Counted from the stretch's first letter, positions 40,201-47,213 are shown. The stretch is 64,000 bases of DNA from Durusdinium trenchii (GCA_963970005.1 CAXAMN010029027.1:547040-611039); one strand, 5' to 3'. Program-made: numbers and translations. The notes: generated by a model from the sequence alone, not told the origin.

Positions 40201-43200
40201 CCTGGAGACGTCACGGCGAGTCTGTCACCACTCCCCCGTCCACGTCACGAAGCAACACGACGAGGTCGGTGGGCGAAAAAACGACCCTCGGGTAGCAGAC
40301 AGCAGTGCCTGGGCCAGTGAGAAAAAGCCAAGAAACCCAAGGCACCCGTCCTAAAAAGGCCGTGCGGATGGTGCTGGAGCGGCTGTCCTGAGTGCTGGCG
40401 TGAAGAACGGGTTCCGCAGAGGAGGGCACTCCACGCATGGAGTATAATTGACATCCATTGACCGCCGAAAAACCACCCCAATGGAATTAAATATGCCATA
40501 CATGGAGTGTCTGGGATAGAGAAGGGAACTCCATTTTCCTCCGTTTCTGGAGTGCTTCGTGCTCACCCGCCGCGTGCTCCTGAGCACCGCCTCGCTCCCG
40601 GAGGCAGAATCCAGGATGACCCGGCACTCGGAAGAACAAAAAAAAGCGAAACAAAAAAGAAGGAGAGCGGCCCTTCATCAGATCCAAGCGCGGCTGCGCA
40701 AACTGAGTCTCAGGACCGAGTAAGGACCCAAAACTCTATCCACCTGCGCTTGCGACTTGTGTTTCATCCAATGCCACCTTCCATGACCGTCCTCAACCAT
40801 TAAGTACTCGACCTGGACCTGGCCATGTCTGCCATGCGTGCCAAGACCAGAGAAGGAGAAGGAAAGTAAAACACATAGACATACACACACTCATCAAACC
40901 GAGGTTCATCCGCAAGGTCTGCTCAGTTCTAGGACGAATCCTCAGGTCTCCTCTCCAATCCACCGATGCTCGTTCCCCTCGCCCTTTCCGGCCCAAGGGG
41001 CTGCTTCGAGGAAGACAGAGGTGTCGCTATTCACCACGATGCCCGGCCATAGAAGTGCTAAGACCAGTGGCATGGCAGAGAAGACCAGGATGCAAAAAAG
41101 GAAGGGGCAATGCGCCTCATGAACTGGTCATTTTGACCAGAAAACATGTGTTTTGGAAGGGCAGCCCACAGATGCCCACAGTAGAAAACTCCCGTGCAAA
41201 ATGACTATTACTGATCACGGAAGTAAGATTGGCATTGACCAAGCCAAACATCCTACAATATCCTACAATTTTAGATACAAGTAATTAGTGCACATTAACC
41301 CCTATACTGTGGCAACGGTGATTTGCCAGATTCTCCTGTCAACTGCTGGTGATTGAAGTCCCACATCCCTTCGCCGGCATCTCTTCCGAGTCTTCACTTC
41401 AACCCAGTGGCCGTGCAAAACGGGAAGTCTTTGCAGGTGATTCGGCAGCGAGGCCCAGAGGTCGCGGCCGTCTCCGCGGGCTCCGCGCGCTTCCCCCCGA
41501 GGTGTTTGGCGTCGGCGACCATGCTGCAGGTTCCCGTGGGTGACGGTGGCAGAACTCCACCCACTTCCATGGCAGGCGCAGGCTCGACATGCGCCTGCGC
41601 TGAACCAGTAACGTGTTCAGAAAGAACCTGGGATGAACATTCACGTCTTTGAGTCGATTTCCCCTTTCGAAGATCTTCCACGATCATAAAACAAACGGTT
41701 CACCTGGTTTTGTAGTTCAAAATCCTTTACAAAACAATGATTTTGTAAGGACTGTTAAATTCATGGTGGTAGGAATCCCAGGGTACATAAATATAGATGT
41801 GCATTTGATACCATTTGATGAACTCACCAAGAGGACCAGACTGCTGCAGCCTAGGGGTGGCAGGGTTCACCTATCTTTGTTTGATGCCTAGGCGTTGATC
41901 GACCGTCACCGTCCTTGGTTTCGATTCCAAAGAACTGATGTACACCCGGGAAGATTAACATGGAACCTGAAAATGGACCTTTGGAAGACGGTTTTCCTCT
42001 ACAACCGAGTGGTTTTCAGGTTCTATGTCAATCTTCCCGGGTGTAGTATCTGTAGTTATGCTACTGTTTGCATCCGGCCTTGGCCACTGGCCACTCTCTC
42101 CTGTCCAAAGAACATGTCCGTTTACCTACATCAGCATACATCAGCACTGCCCTGCAAACAAACAGACCGTTAGGCACTTTAGGCCGCCCCGCCCCACCTT
42201 GCCATGGTCGCCTTCATCCTTGTCATTCTTGCCATCCTCATGGCGCTGGCTCAGACCAGCATCATTTTGGCTAAGACCCTGGTCAATCCGGTCAGTGTCG
42301 CCATGCTCCATCCAATGTTCATCGCGTTCACCACCGCCCGTGCCAATTTCTCTGCCACACATCTCACCATGCTCTCCATTGTCGCAGCTCTCACCCTCCT
42401 CCCTGTGCTGCTTGGCACTCTCCTCGCGACAATCCTGGATGTTGCCACAATGGCCATCAGCACTGCCTTCGCAAGGCTCTTGGTCACTCTTTGGACCATC
42501 GCCTTCACTTAGGTCTCCAGCCTCGGAGTTCATCCCTTCCTGGCCATGCTGCTCACCATAAAGGGCTTCCTTGTTCAGGCTATCATTCTCATCTTCCTCA
42601 CCTGCTCCAGGTTCAGTCCCCAGCTCCGAACGCACCACAGCAGCTGCGCCAACAGCAGCTGCGCCAATGGCCGCGCCACTCGCCTGGCTCAAGCTCTGCG
42701 TATCGAACTGCGCCGCATCCAGGGCTTCTACACCCTCACTCTCCCTGGAGGTTGGCTCCGTCCTGGGCACGAAGCTGCGAAGCACATCGTCGGACCCGGT
42801 ACCCACCAACCGCCACGGGCAGCGACCAAACCCGCAAGGAACGATCGAAAGCGGCCAGACACAAGGAGAGACTCCCACAAATCAAGCTGGGCCCCCTTGC
42901 TGTTCAATCCTGCTCAACATCCAATACATCCAATTGTAAGTTTCAGATCGTTTCTGAGGCAAAGCCTTGACAATGAAATGGTTGCGGAAACCATGTCTGA
43001 ACATGATCCAATAATTATGTGTCTGAACCCTGGCCACTAACCAGCCATTCAGAAACCATCATCCATATTCTCCTGACCCGAGCCAACACTGAATCTCAAG
43101 TCTCCTAGTTTTCGGGCTTGATGCGCTCGGGCTGCCCCTCAGCAGCTGAAGGATCTGAGGCACATCCAGTCGAGATGGGATAGAGCTGGAGCTTTCACCT

Positions 43201-43849
43201 TGGACGTCTAAAATCGCTTTCACATGCTTTCACCATCCCGAGGTGGTGGGGGACCCTTGCCGGCGCCCGTAGAGGCCAGGTTGACGGCATGCCATCCGGA
43301 CCCTGGCAGATCCCAAAGATGTGGTCACAGGTCGTCAGGTGAATGGTGGAACGAACATGGTCCAAAGCCTCAGGTGGGAAACCTCGGAATTGGGCCCCTG
43401 GGATCACTTCAGCTTTGCAAAGATGAGGAATGATGTACATGTGCAGTCCGCCGGTGAGTCCTGGACACCAACGCGAAACAATGGAAGAAAAACTATTCAG
43501 GAAACGAAAACTGGCCAAAACTCATAGACGTCTGAACACGCCCTCTTTTCCGCCCCCCTTCCGTTGCATCACCCCAACCTCCTCATGCCTCATACACCCC
43601 TAACTGCCACCAGCCACTCGGCGGCGGCAGCGGCTCCGCCGGCTCCGCCGGCTGCGCCTGGGCGCTGACGCCAGCGCCCGACCAGGCCTCCGCCTCGTCT
43701 CTGTGGCGTCCGCCGCCCGGCGGAGTGGCAGCGCCGAGCCGCGCGCGGGGGCGCCGCACCAGCTCGTCGTCCGTGGCGCGGAGGCGCTGGCGCGCGCGCG
43801 CCCGCGCGGTCCAGCGGCCGCGGGCCGGGGAGTGGGCGTCATCGGCCAT
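12926..43849 (-). CDS. Dispatched/Patched-like RND transporter with sterol-sensing domain (multi-exon gene)
   Basis: A minus-strand gene of about 31 kb with at least 25 short exons; the edges given are the proposed ATG and stop. Exons from 33556 to 29426 (nine junctions) and from 18037 to 12926 (six junctions) join with correct phase. Family marks appear in the expected order: TM1 (41.1 kb); a GYLTMH/TM2 exon pair; the GADD-like GLGADV ahead of VLVFINFWEIS; R-x-x-x-x-Y-R-H-A with GTTLTTA; SFFANLASVLRALREFGFF; and in the second half a TMVVSAACGF helix, MGWAIGVLEILGLIVFVGYS with YSLHIAH, and LGSAITTLGSSFFLFF. RND proteins have 12 helices and two large loops and move lipids or sterols, usually driven by ion gradients. 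Animal Dispatched releases Hedgehog, which protists lack, so the cargo is unknown. Odd points: an acidic exon of about 190 codons before TM1, and the second D of GADD replaced by V at a splice junction. Several loop exons remain unplaced. Confidence 0.65.
13790..13823. repeat. (CA)n microsatellite
   Basis: A CA-rich run within an intron of the transporter gene. It has no coding sense. Confidence 0.8.
14072..14150 (-). CDS. RND transporter exon: TM11
   Basis: Acceptor GTCCAG|G and donor ATCTTC|GTCAAG. It reads SSILGSAITTLGSSFFLFFC, then QLVIF. Dispatched-like proteins carry a G-x-A-x-T-T-L-x-S block in this helix. The phase (one base in, phase 0 out) fits both neighbours. Confidence 0.65.
15052..15116 (-). 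CDS. RND transporter exon: loop between TM10 and TM11
   Basis: Acceptor GCACAG|C and donor CCGAG|GTGGAG. It reads LGSLYERRREAVLLGRDRQI, a basic cytosolic linker like the R-rich stretch that follows H-I-A-H in the family. The phase is 0 in and 2 out. Confidence 0.5.
16032..16136 (-). CDS. RND transporter exon: TM10
   Basis: A 35-codon exon with CTTAG|GTC acceptor and GGA|GTCGTT donor. It contains MGWAIGVLEILGLIVFVGYS and then ITYSLHIAHK. G-x-x-E followed by V-G-(Y/F)-S-x-x-Y-x-x-H-x-A is a hallmark of the second half of Dispatched/Patched proteins. This is among the strongest evidence for the family. Confidence 0.75.
16514..16549 (-). CDS. RND transporter mini-exon: TM9
   Basis: A 12-codon exon reading VMGVTISLAWFM, with CGAG|G acceptor and ATG|GTCGCG donor, phase 0 at both ends. 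It completes TM9 ahead of the MGWAIG exon. It is short, but the joined sequence matches the family well. Confidence 0.5.
16960..17058 (-). CDS. RND transporter exon: TM8
   Basis: Acceptor GCTGAG|GTGAAC. It reads NSTVLTMVVSAACGFLGALF followed by FTHGDLLL. T-x-H-G-D-L after a small-residue helix is typical of the second SSD-like half. The donor is less sure than the acceptor; GGG|GTGTTT is proposed. Confidence 0.6.
17972..18037 (-). CDS. RND transporter exon: end of second loop
   Basis: A 22-codon exon with CTTGCAG|ACC acceptor and CAGGAG|GTGGAG donor, phase 0 at both ends, reading TNSFDQWSAPRLQCWPSQTR. It lies where the luminal loop approaches TM8. Confidence 0.5.
18796..18942 (-). CDS. RND transporter exon: second luminal loop
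   Basis: A 49-codon exon with CCGAG|GTG acceptor and CACTG|GTAGGG donor, phase 0 at both ends, starting VPSTSFQVLFQRFLDG. The opposite strand has a 135-codon open frame across the same DNA. Splice borders and strand context favour the minus reading. Confidence 0.45.
20888..20938 (-). CDS. RND transporter exon: second loop, VWG motif
   Basis: Acceptor GTGCAG|AC and donor CTGG|GTAAGC bound 51 bp reading IALVWGLRTNEQMPLL. A short hydrophobic strand ending in V-W-G is recurrent in the porter loops of Dispatched-like proteins, so this places the second extracytosolic domain here. Confidence 0.5.
22299..22380 (-). CDS. RND transporter exon: second loop
   Basis: Acceptor GGCGAG|G. It reads VWSTRYDVLPNFIIPIKRPP. 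The composition is clearly protein-like and the phase is 0 in. The donor CGAC|GTGACC is a proposal. A plus-strand reading also has a good donor, so the strand is not certain. Confidence 0.4.
23763..23985 (-). CDS. candidate transporter exon, Pro-rich then helical
   Basis: Acceptor AACCAG|G and donor GAGAAG|GTTACA enclose 74 codons: MIHRFLAECP, a Pro/Ala/Arg-rich low-complexity middle, then AYRPKFPVSAKSAEKREKIE. Both borders are canonical. Its phase does not match the nearest proposed exons, so an unseen exon may sit between. Confidence 0.45.
24150..24560. repeat. minisatellite with assembly gap
   Basis: Imperfect tandem units of about 60-80 bp are built from the words ggaggccatcgc, tattaggt, gcaagtaggt and actaggaacaagaaactact. 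A 10-base N run at 24448-24457 interrupts the array, so true copy number is unknown. It lies in an intron of the transporter gene. Confidence 0.9.
24858..24900. repeat. AT dinucleotide runs
   Basis: Two TA runs separated by a short AT-rich spacer and followed by an A run. Such runs also occur at about 28214, 33717, 44529, 62030 and 62507. Confidence 0.8.
25149..25223 (-). CDS. RND transporter exon: second loop
   Basis: A 25-codon exon with GTCAG|AAG acceptor and CCGCAG|GTGGCA donor, phase 0 at both ends, reading KTAEGLQAFFNEAMIESWDI. It is a good amphipathic segment with canonical borders, and the phase fits the exon ending at 26796. Confidence 0.5.
25938..26147 (-). CDS. candidate exon, unknown placement
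   Basis: An open minus-strand reading containing WTPEELVKPLMDQEPVWLPG and ending at a TGA. The composition is convincingly coding. The phase does not fit its proposed neighbours, so it may be an alternative exon or end at an unrecognised donor before the stop. Confidence 0.35.
   Translation of the reverse strand: MWTPEELVKPLMDQEPVWLPGDTSRAPKTTLSLDALVTTERRCFLVPWPSDPSLAERRPEAARPPEDVL
26264..26410 (-). CDS. candidate transporter exon
   Basis: It reads WRASTALVPQDRILQRLLEL followed by a Cys/His-containing helix, and ends CAGCGG|GTGGAG, a good donor. The acceptor is uncertain. A 221-codon plus-strand frame overlaps but has poorer composition. Confidence 0.35.
26796..26969 (-). CDS. RND transporter exon: second loop
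   Basis: A 58-codon exon with CTCAG|ATG acceptor and AAGGGG|GTGTTG donor, phase 0 at both ends. It starts MGINSKPPQLGTLAAYCKSL and ends in a basic RRKKG. Protein-like throughout. Confidence 0.5.
27401..27466 (-). CDS. RND transporter exon: second loop
   Basis: A 22-codon exon with CCCAG|GCA acceptor and GTCCAG|GTCAGT donor, phase 0 at both ends, reading AAQQTNPFFWREIAPGWEEG. Both borders are near-consensus and it links in phase to its neighbours at 27759 and 26969. Confidence 0.55.
27759..27960 (-). CDS. RND transporter exon: second loop, porter fold
   Basis: Acceptor GTTCAG|A and donor GTGCAG|GTGGTG. It contains AGVILVRVRVVGEVPKKALE, a beta-strand and helix pattern as in the porter subdomains of RND loops, followed by a basic helix. 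Confidence 0.5.
28607..28693. repeat. perfect 22-bp inverted repeat, 43-nt loop
   Basis: Arms 28607-28628 and 28672-28693 are exact reverse complements and contain ccaggaccctccaagg. The loop holds gtggggtagtccattggacac, whose relative gtagggtagtctattggacac occurs at about 12834. This suggests a dispersed MITE-like or foldback family. Confidence 0.85.
28852..28902 (-). CDS. RND transporter exon: second loop start
   Basis: Acceptor TTTCAG|GCG and donor TTCATG|GTGTCA, phase 0, reading ASGEQWTQDDLRFCNFM. The frame stays open downstream for another 30 codons, so the exon may be longer than proposed. Confidence 0.45.
29426..29536 (-). CDS. RND transporter exon after TM7
   Basis: A 37-codon exon with CCAG|TCC acceptor and GGATTC|GTCAGG donor, phase 0 at both ends, containing GPKLYMVLDLIEYCFFHDRT. 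The frame is also open through the intron that separates it from TM7, so retention is possible. Confidence 0.4.
29630..29780 (-). CDS. RND transporter exon: TM7 and start of second loop
   Basis: It reads ILFFLFFLLLVVGFGLWTGS, then ELDTGVPQMFPDGHNLND. A hydrophobic helix followed by P-x-x-F-P-x-x-H-N is diagnostic of Dispatched-type proteins after TM7. Donor CGCGC|GTAACC. Two acceptors 12 bp apart (29780 or 29768) both keep frame. Confidence 0.75.
30049..30228 (-). CDS. RND transporter exon: TM6 and cytosolic Cys-rich loop
   Basis: Acceptor TTCAG|G and donor CTACAG|GTGGAT. The helix YVYLVVGLPALLILND is followed by a basic loop with many cysteines (CCHCRCRG, then SCRCCKRQRC). The joint to the previous exon restores G-F-F-M-G. 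The Cys cluster could bind metal or be palmitoylated; that is inference. Confidence 0.7.
30953..31017 (-). CDS. RND transporter exon: TM5
   Basis: Acceptor ACCGAG|GCG and donor ATGGG|GTGCCT. It reads ASFFANLASVLRALREFGFF, a near-exact family signature (F-F-A-N-x-x-S-x-x-x-x-x-R-x-F-G). Confidence 0.75.
31332..31499 (-). CDS. RND transporter exon: TM4 start, loop and R-H-A block
   Basis: A 56-codon exon with acceptor CCCGAG|GTC and a GC donor after ACAGCG. VLVFINFWEISKS continues the GADD motif of the previous exon. It ends RVKFVYRHAGLACLGTTLTT, the conserved segment before TM5. The GC donor is common in dinoflagellates. Confidence 0.75.
31638..31734 (-). CDS. RND transporter exon: TM3 with GADD-like motif
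   Basis: Acceptor GATCAG|A and donor GATGTG|GTGTCC. It reads SAVQVTGAAFLSIFLIAGLG then ADV. GADD is the conserved charged motif in TM4 of RND/SSD proteins, where it carries ions. Here the second D is replaced by V at the junction. Confidence 0.75.
31921..32037 (-). CDS. RND transporter exon: sterol-sensing domain TM2
   Basis: Acceptor GGGAG|T and donor GACCG|GTAGGA. It reads LLLSCGSMLLTVAAIPSAFV, the second part of the first SSD helix pair (S-x-G-M-L-x-x-x-x-S/P-x-P-x-A-F in relatives). The phase is one base in and two out. Confidence 0.7.
32776..32825 (-). CDS. RND transporter mini-exon: start of SSD
   Basis: A 50-bp exon with CTTGCAG|TCA acceptor and GCTGG|GTAAGG donor, reading SHEVVFIIGYLTMHAAG. 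It joins in phase to the TM2 exon and restores the Y-(L/M)-x-x-H motif. Confidence 0.65.
33209..33353 (-). CDS. RND transporter exon: end of first loop
   Basis: Acceptor TCTGAG|T and donor TGGAGA|GTGGCT. The reading includes MALAKDLLQKPAPFTVQCEE and a helix ending in AHRAWR. The phase matches both neighbours (2 in, 0 out). Confidence 0.6.
33423..33556 (-). CDS. RND transporter exon: first loop
   Basis: A 134-bp exon with TTCACAG-type acceptor (CACAG|TTC) and CTCAA|GTAGGT donor, containing HPTIQLNFAGGSISTMQLWD. Good borders and composition. Confidence 0.6.
34595..34735 (-). CDS. candidate first-loop exon
   Basis: A minus-strand reading GSFGKKMFNGTFFRKGLGQA followed by FLEDAKNSKE and a stop in the presumed intron. 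The composition is protein-like; borders are not fixed. Confidence 0.35.
36593..36655 (-). CDS. RND transporter exon: first loop
   Basis: A 21-codon exon with GCCAG|GAC acceptor and GATGTG|GTGAGA donor (near-perfect), phase 0 at both ends, reading DVILEILQSKDAYQELKLGD. Confidence 0.55.
37735..37862 (-). CDS. candidate first-loop exon
   Basis: A minus-strand reading DLLVRAVPGRTGRLGHTLKS with a canonical donor CTGGAG|GTGAGA at its end. The acceptor, near ATAG|GGACC, is approximate. Confidence 0.4.
39840..39995 (-). CDS. candidate first-loop exon
   Basis: Acceptor AACCAG|G. It reads KRLELLFDSGYDMSLRPQAY and DADARYARS. Convincing composition, but the donor is undecided, so the left edge is approximate. 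Confidence 0.45.
40229..40308 (-). CDS. RND transporter exon: first loop
   Basis: Acceptor GGCCCAG|GC and donor GGAGTG|GTGACA. It reads TAVCYPRVVFSPTDLVVLLR, with strand-turn-strand character as expected for an RND porter domain. Confidence 0.5.
40567..40626 (-). CDS. candidate first-loop exon
   Basis: It ends CGGCGG|GTGAGC, a strong donor. It reads CRVILDSASGSEAVLRSTRR. The acceptor CCGAG|T is less certain, and the phase does not match the TM1 exon as drawn. Confidence 0.4.
40964..41115 (-). CDS. RND transporter exon: TM1
   Basis: Acceptor ATGAG|GCG and donor GCATCG|GTGGAT. It reads CPFLFCILVFSAMPLVLALL, then WPGIVVNSDTSVFLEA. A hydrophobic helix followed by an extracytosolic V-x-(S/T)-D segment is what precedes the first porter loop in this family. 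Confidence 0.6.
41404..41627 (-). CDS. candidate N-terminal exon
   Basis: Acceptor CCCAG|GTT and donor ACTGG|GTTGAA enclose a Pro/Ala-rich cytosolic-type reading (VLSEHVTGSAQAHVEPAPAM and onward). Phase 0 in matches the end of the acidic exon at 42198. Another frame of the same island is also open. Confidence 0.35.
41941..42045. repeat. 33-bp inverted repeat with 39-nt loop
   Basis: Arms 41941-41973 and 42013-42045 pair with two mismatches, both tolerable as G.U in RNA; each contains cccgggaagat or its complement. It lies in the intron next to the acidic exon and is a foldback of unknown origin. Confidence 0.85.
42198..42774 (-). CDS. long acidic exon, N-terminal region of transporter gene
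   Basis: Acceptor CTTCGCAG|C and donor GGCAAG|GTGGGG (canonical) enclose 192 codons. It starts FVPRTEPTSRESEGVEALDA, has an Ala-rich helix, then about 130 residues rich in Glu, Asp, Gly and His with scattered Cys. This is likely a disordered cytosolic segment. Its phases fit the proposed first exon (phase 2 into one base). Its complement reads as an artificial hydrophobic protein on the plus strand. Confidence 0.5.
43610..43849 (-). CDS. proposed first exon with start codon
   Basis: ATG at 43849-43847 in a CCCATGG context opens MADDAHSPARGRWTARARAR, a basic Arg/Ala-rich N-terminus, running to a donor near GGCTG|GTGGCA (phase 2). An AG lies 13 nt upstream of the ATG (CATCTCAG|C). Dinoflagellate mRNAs are trans-spliced at such an AG, so it may be the spliced-leader acceptor. 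The assignment to the transporter rests on phase and strand only. Confidence 0.4.
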
Positions 43850-45686
43850 GGGAGGTCATGCTGAGATGTAAGATAGGACCTATAGGAGCATAGGAAGATA
43901 TAGGAAGGCTGCAAAAGCGTGAGGTATAGGTAAAGAATCTTAAAGTTGAGTGAGTGGGACGGTAGAAAGATGTGGACATTATTGTATCAAATTGGAAACT
44001 TACTATCTGATGTGCAGCTTGCATCTATATGGTATGGTTTTCCTGAGCCAGCGAGTCATTCAGCGTGGGAACATTGAACCACTAGCACGCAACGTTACGT
44101 GTTCTTTACAACCAAACTAACCATACCAAATTCTTACAGCTGCGATCTACAAAAGAAAATGAGATGAAGACGAAGAATACTCAGCTTCCAATCCTGGCAT
44201 GGTTCTGATACACAAGCCCTTCCAGGTGTGGACAAGCTGCAAACTTAGCCAAATTGATACGAATTGCATAGCTCGTCGTGCGGAAATTGGACTGGGAAAT
44301 GCCTTATCGTTTCACAGAGACTTCAAGCGGCTGCGAACCAACAACTCTTGTCAACCAACGGTCACCTGCTCGGGCAAAAAAAGAGCGTTGTTTGGTGCTT
44401 CCGAGATCGGAGATCGAAAACCGTACGAAGCAACATGACTGCAAAGGCTTTCAGGTGCTTCAAGGCATGAAAAATGTTCATGGATGTTGATGGATAGCAT
44501 CATCTGGAGGAGTCCTACCATTTGCATGATATATATATATATATATATCCACCAAATGGTGGATTCCTTAGGGTTAGGGATCTCCGCTTGGCTTCTTGCT
44601 CTGCTTTAAACAAATTGGCCTTGGGAGAGCACCTGGATCGGTGCGTCTAATGAACATTCAGGAACAAAAATAGGCATCGCACGAAAACCGTTTTGAAACA
44701 CCCCCGCCTTCCCTACAAAAAAAAGAAACTAAGGAGAAACATCCAAAGTCACATTGCACCCCGCTCGCGCTACCCCGCACGCGCTCCACCGCCGAGGACG
44801 CCTGCGAAGTGCTCGTGTCCGCTGTGGAAGTGCCTCCGGGAGGATCGACCAAGGCGACCGAAGCGAAATGGAATGAACAAACACGAAAGCAACCCCTGAC
44901 GGAGGTCGCCATACTATTTCCATACCAAGAAACCTGCTGAACCAGTGGAATCTGCCCAGCTGAGGCCGAAAGCAGAACTTCTTCATGCCAAATTGATCGC
45001 ACGAGGCCCCACCATGGTTCCAAGGCATGGAACGTTGAACGGCATCTTTGAGCTGTTGTACTTACATGGCTGGGCTCACACCATCATACCCTTCAGACAC
45101 TTTTTGGCACGAAGGTTCACCATGTCGTTGAACATCTTAAAGGGAGCCTTATATATTACATTATATTACTGTACGTGAAACGTGCTGGATAAAACATGAT
45201 CCAACATCCTTCAACTGAGCATGTTGGGCGCCGGCACCGAGAAGATGCAAGCTGAGAAGATGCTTTCTTGGATCTTTTGTGGCCAAGGTTTGGGCCTTGG
45301 GCCTTGGGCGTTCAGCATGTTCTCCCCTTCCTTCCGGCCTGAAGGAGCGGCTCCACCTCCGCGTGGAGCCGATGCGCGTGCGCGGGGGTCCGAGAATCGA
45401 AAGTGACCCCAAGTCGGTCGAGTGGCTGATGGAAAGGCATTGCATGTGCAAACACTTATAGGAACTGGAGTGACTCAGAATCATGTACGAAACCCACTGC
45501 GGCGCGGTAGGTTTTCCAGGCACTGCTTCTATACCCCCATCCGAGCGCCCCAAAAGCGCGCTGGAGAAACCGCCATCCTTGTCCCTAACTTAGGGCAACG
45601 CTGGACGGTGGAGTTGAGAGGCCTGAGAGGTCGGAGACTGAGAAAAAAGACATCGTGACATGAGCTTGAAACTTTTTGAAGCCATC

Positions 45687-45791
45687 TTCCAACAAGGTTG
45701 AAGGACCCGACTGTTCGACTATCCCATGCGTACCCCAGTTCCAACAAAGGTTGAAGGACCCGACTGTTCGACTATCCCATAGGTACCCCAG
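45687..45791. repeat. tandem duplication of about 52 bp
   Basis: Two adjacent copies (45687-45738 and 45739-45791) sharing ggttgaaggacccgactgtt and ending gtaccccag, with one indel and two substitutions. Confidence 0.9.
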
Positions 45792-46506
45792 TAATCAGGG
45801 GCCCTAGTTCAGGTCACTTAACTATTCAAGCATATTCAAGCCAGCTTTGCCTATCATGAAGACTACGGTGACTAGGCATGCTCGAAGAGAAAGAAATCCC
45901 GCGCCGGTGGTGGTTGCGTGCTCCCCCTACCCCCCCCTACCGCATGCTATGGAACATCGCTTGGATCGTCGTTTTAGAGCACACTGAGATGAAGGCATCT
46001 CCGGTGGTCACTTCAACGGTTTCAGCCTAATGGAACGTTTTGAATGGTTTGACGGGAGGTGCATGATGGGTCAGAACCAGCAGACCGCCATCTCCCCCCC
46101 CTAAGTACCGACCGCGACCTGGTGGGTACATCAAGCTTTACATCATTGGACCATGGGTGCCACCATGGATTGTTCAATGAATTTTCAATAGCCTGATTGA
46201 TCTGGGCATCTTCTTGAACACCGGCTCGATCCAAGCGGCTGGAGGAGGCCATGCTCGCACTCTTTGGCGTGGCACCTGTGGGAGGAGGCCATGCGGCGCC
46301 GAGCTGGTGAATCTCTCCCTCTTTGTAGTCTGGGGGAAGGTTTAGATCCCATCATTGCCCCCTGGAGTCATGACTCTTGTTGATCGTTCTTCGGAGTCCG
46401 AAGGAACTTGAGAGAGGAGGGGGTGAACGAAAGGTAGCAGGCAATCACAAGTAACCCTGGTAGAAGTCCACGACGGCGTGAACCGGCGCAGGGGGGATTT
46501 GATCCA

Positions 46507-46528
46507 GGGGGGGGGGGCCCCCCCCCCC
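46507..46528. repeat. G11C11 homopolymer palindrome
   Basis: Eleven G followed by eleven C. Such runs are prone to sequencing and assembly error, so the length should not be trusted. Confidence 0.85.
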
Positions 46529-47098
46529 GACGAACAGAATCAACTCTTACAGGACCAAATTCAATGCACAATCCCAACTCCTGATTGTAATACATTTTTG
46601 CTAAAGCAAGGAGAACTCAGGTAGCTCAAGCTACCTTTCGTGATATTCTCAAGAAGTGTTTGATCAGGTTTGATCCTTCTTTTGGTGGTTGGGAGGCCAT
46701 CCAATGACCCAATGATCCTCACGATGCCAGTCATCTTATGTCACCTTGAAAAAGTCACTCACTATCTGGTACCGTGCAGGGGAATATTTAACAGCATAGG
46801 TACATTGACAAGGCGATGCCTCCGGTTCCAGGCAACCAGGCGAAACACAAGCGAGGGGTGAAACCCTTCTCTTGTGGTGGCTAGCTCCAAACGCAATCCA
46901 CACGTCTTCATCCGTACCACGCACCACATATATGACACTCAATAGTTTATTACTTGGCCGTTCGTCGCTGTTCAGGCGTGAAACAGGGGGGGCCCTTCGC
47001 TGTTCAGCCGCCCTTCGCTGCTTCTTCGCCGCCCAAGAGGCCAAAGAGCCCGGAACTGCCAGCAGAACCTCAATGGCTCCGTCGATGGTCGGTCTGTT

Positions 47099-47103
47099 GC
47101 GCG
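47099..47103. repeat. target-site duplication, left copy (GCGCG)
   Basis: Five bases directly abutting the left LTR. They are identical to 60683-60687 beyond the right LTR. Five base pairs is the usual Ty1/copia duplication length. Confidence 0.85.
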
Positions 47104-47213
47104 TGTAGATACAGGTAAACGACCGATAACTACCAACAAGTCGCACCTGGTTTTCCTTGAGCCAAACGGTAGTAAAGTGAGACATGTATACGACATCCTA
47201 GCGTGAAACAACA
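47104..47213 (-). repeat. 3' LTR (110 bp)
   Basis: Identical over all 110 bp to 60573-60682. In element orientation it starts TGTTGTTTCACG and ends CTGTATCTACA, with the canonical TG...CA ends. It is very short for an LTR. Positions 47156-47166, read on the minus strand, give TTTGGCTCAAG, the same 11 nt as the 3' end of the dinoflagellate spliced leader. Confidence 0.95.

Larger units (their letters stand above)
43850..47098. other. region with few weak exon candidates
   Basis: Minus-strand islands at 44.76-44.88 kb (contains TSTADTSTSQASSAVERV), about 45.32-45.40 kb and 46.98-47.09 kb (contains TIDGAIEVLLAVPGSLASW) may be exons of another gene. The rest includes a tandem duplication, TA runs and a G/C homopolymer and holds nothing I can assign. 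Confidence 0.4.

Noticed and set aside
42204-42512. Plus-strand 102-codon hydrophobic frame resembling a membrane protein
   Set aside because: It is the exact complement of an acidic minus-strand exon with good splice sites; complementary codons turn Glu/Asp into hydrophobic residues.
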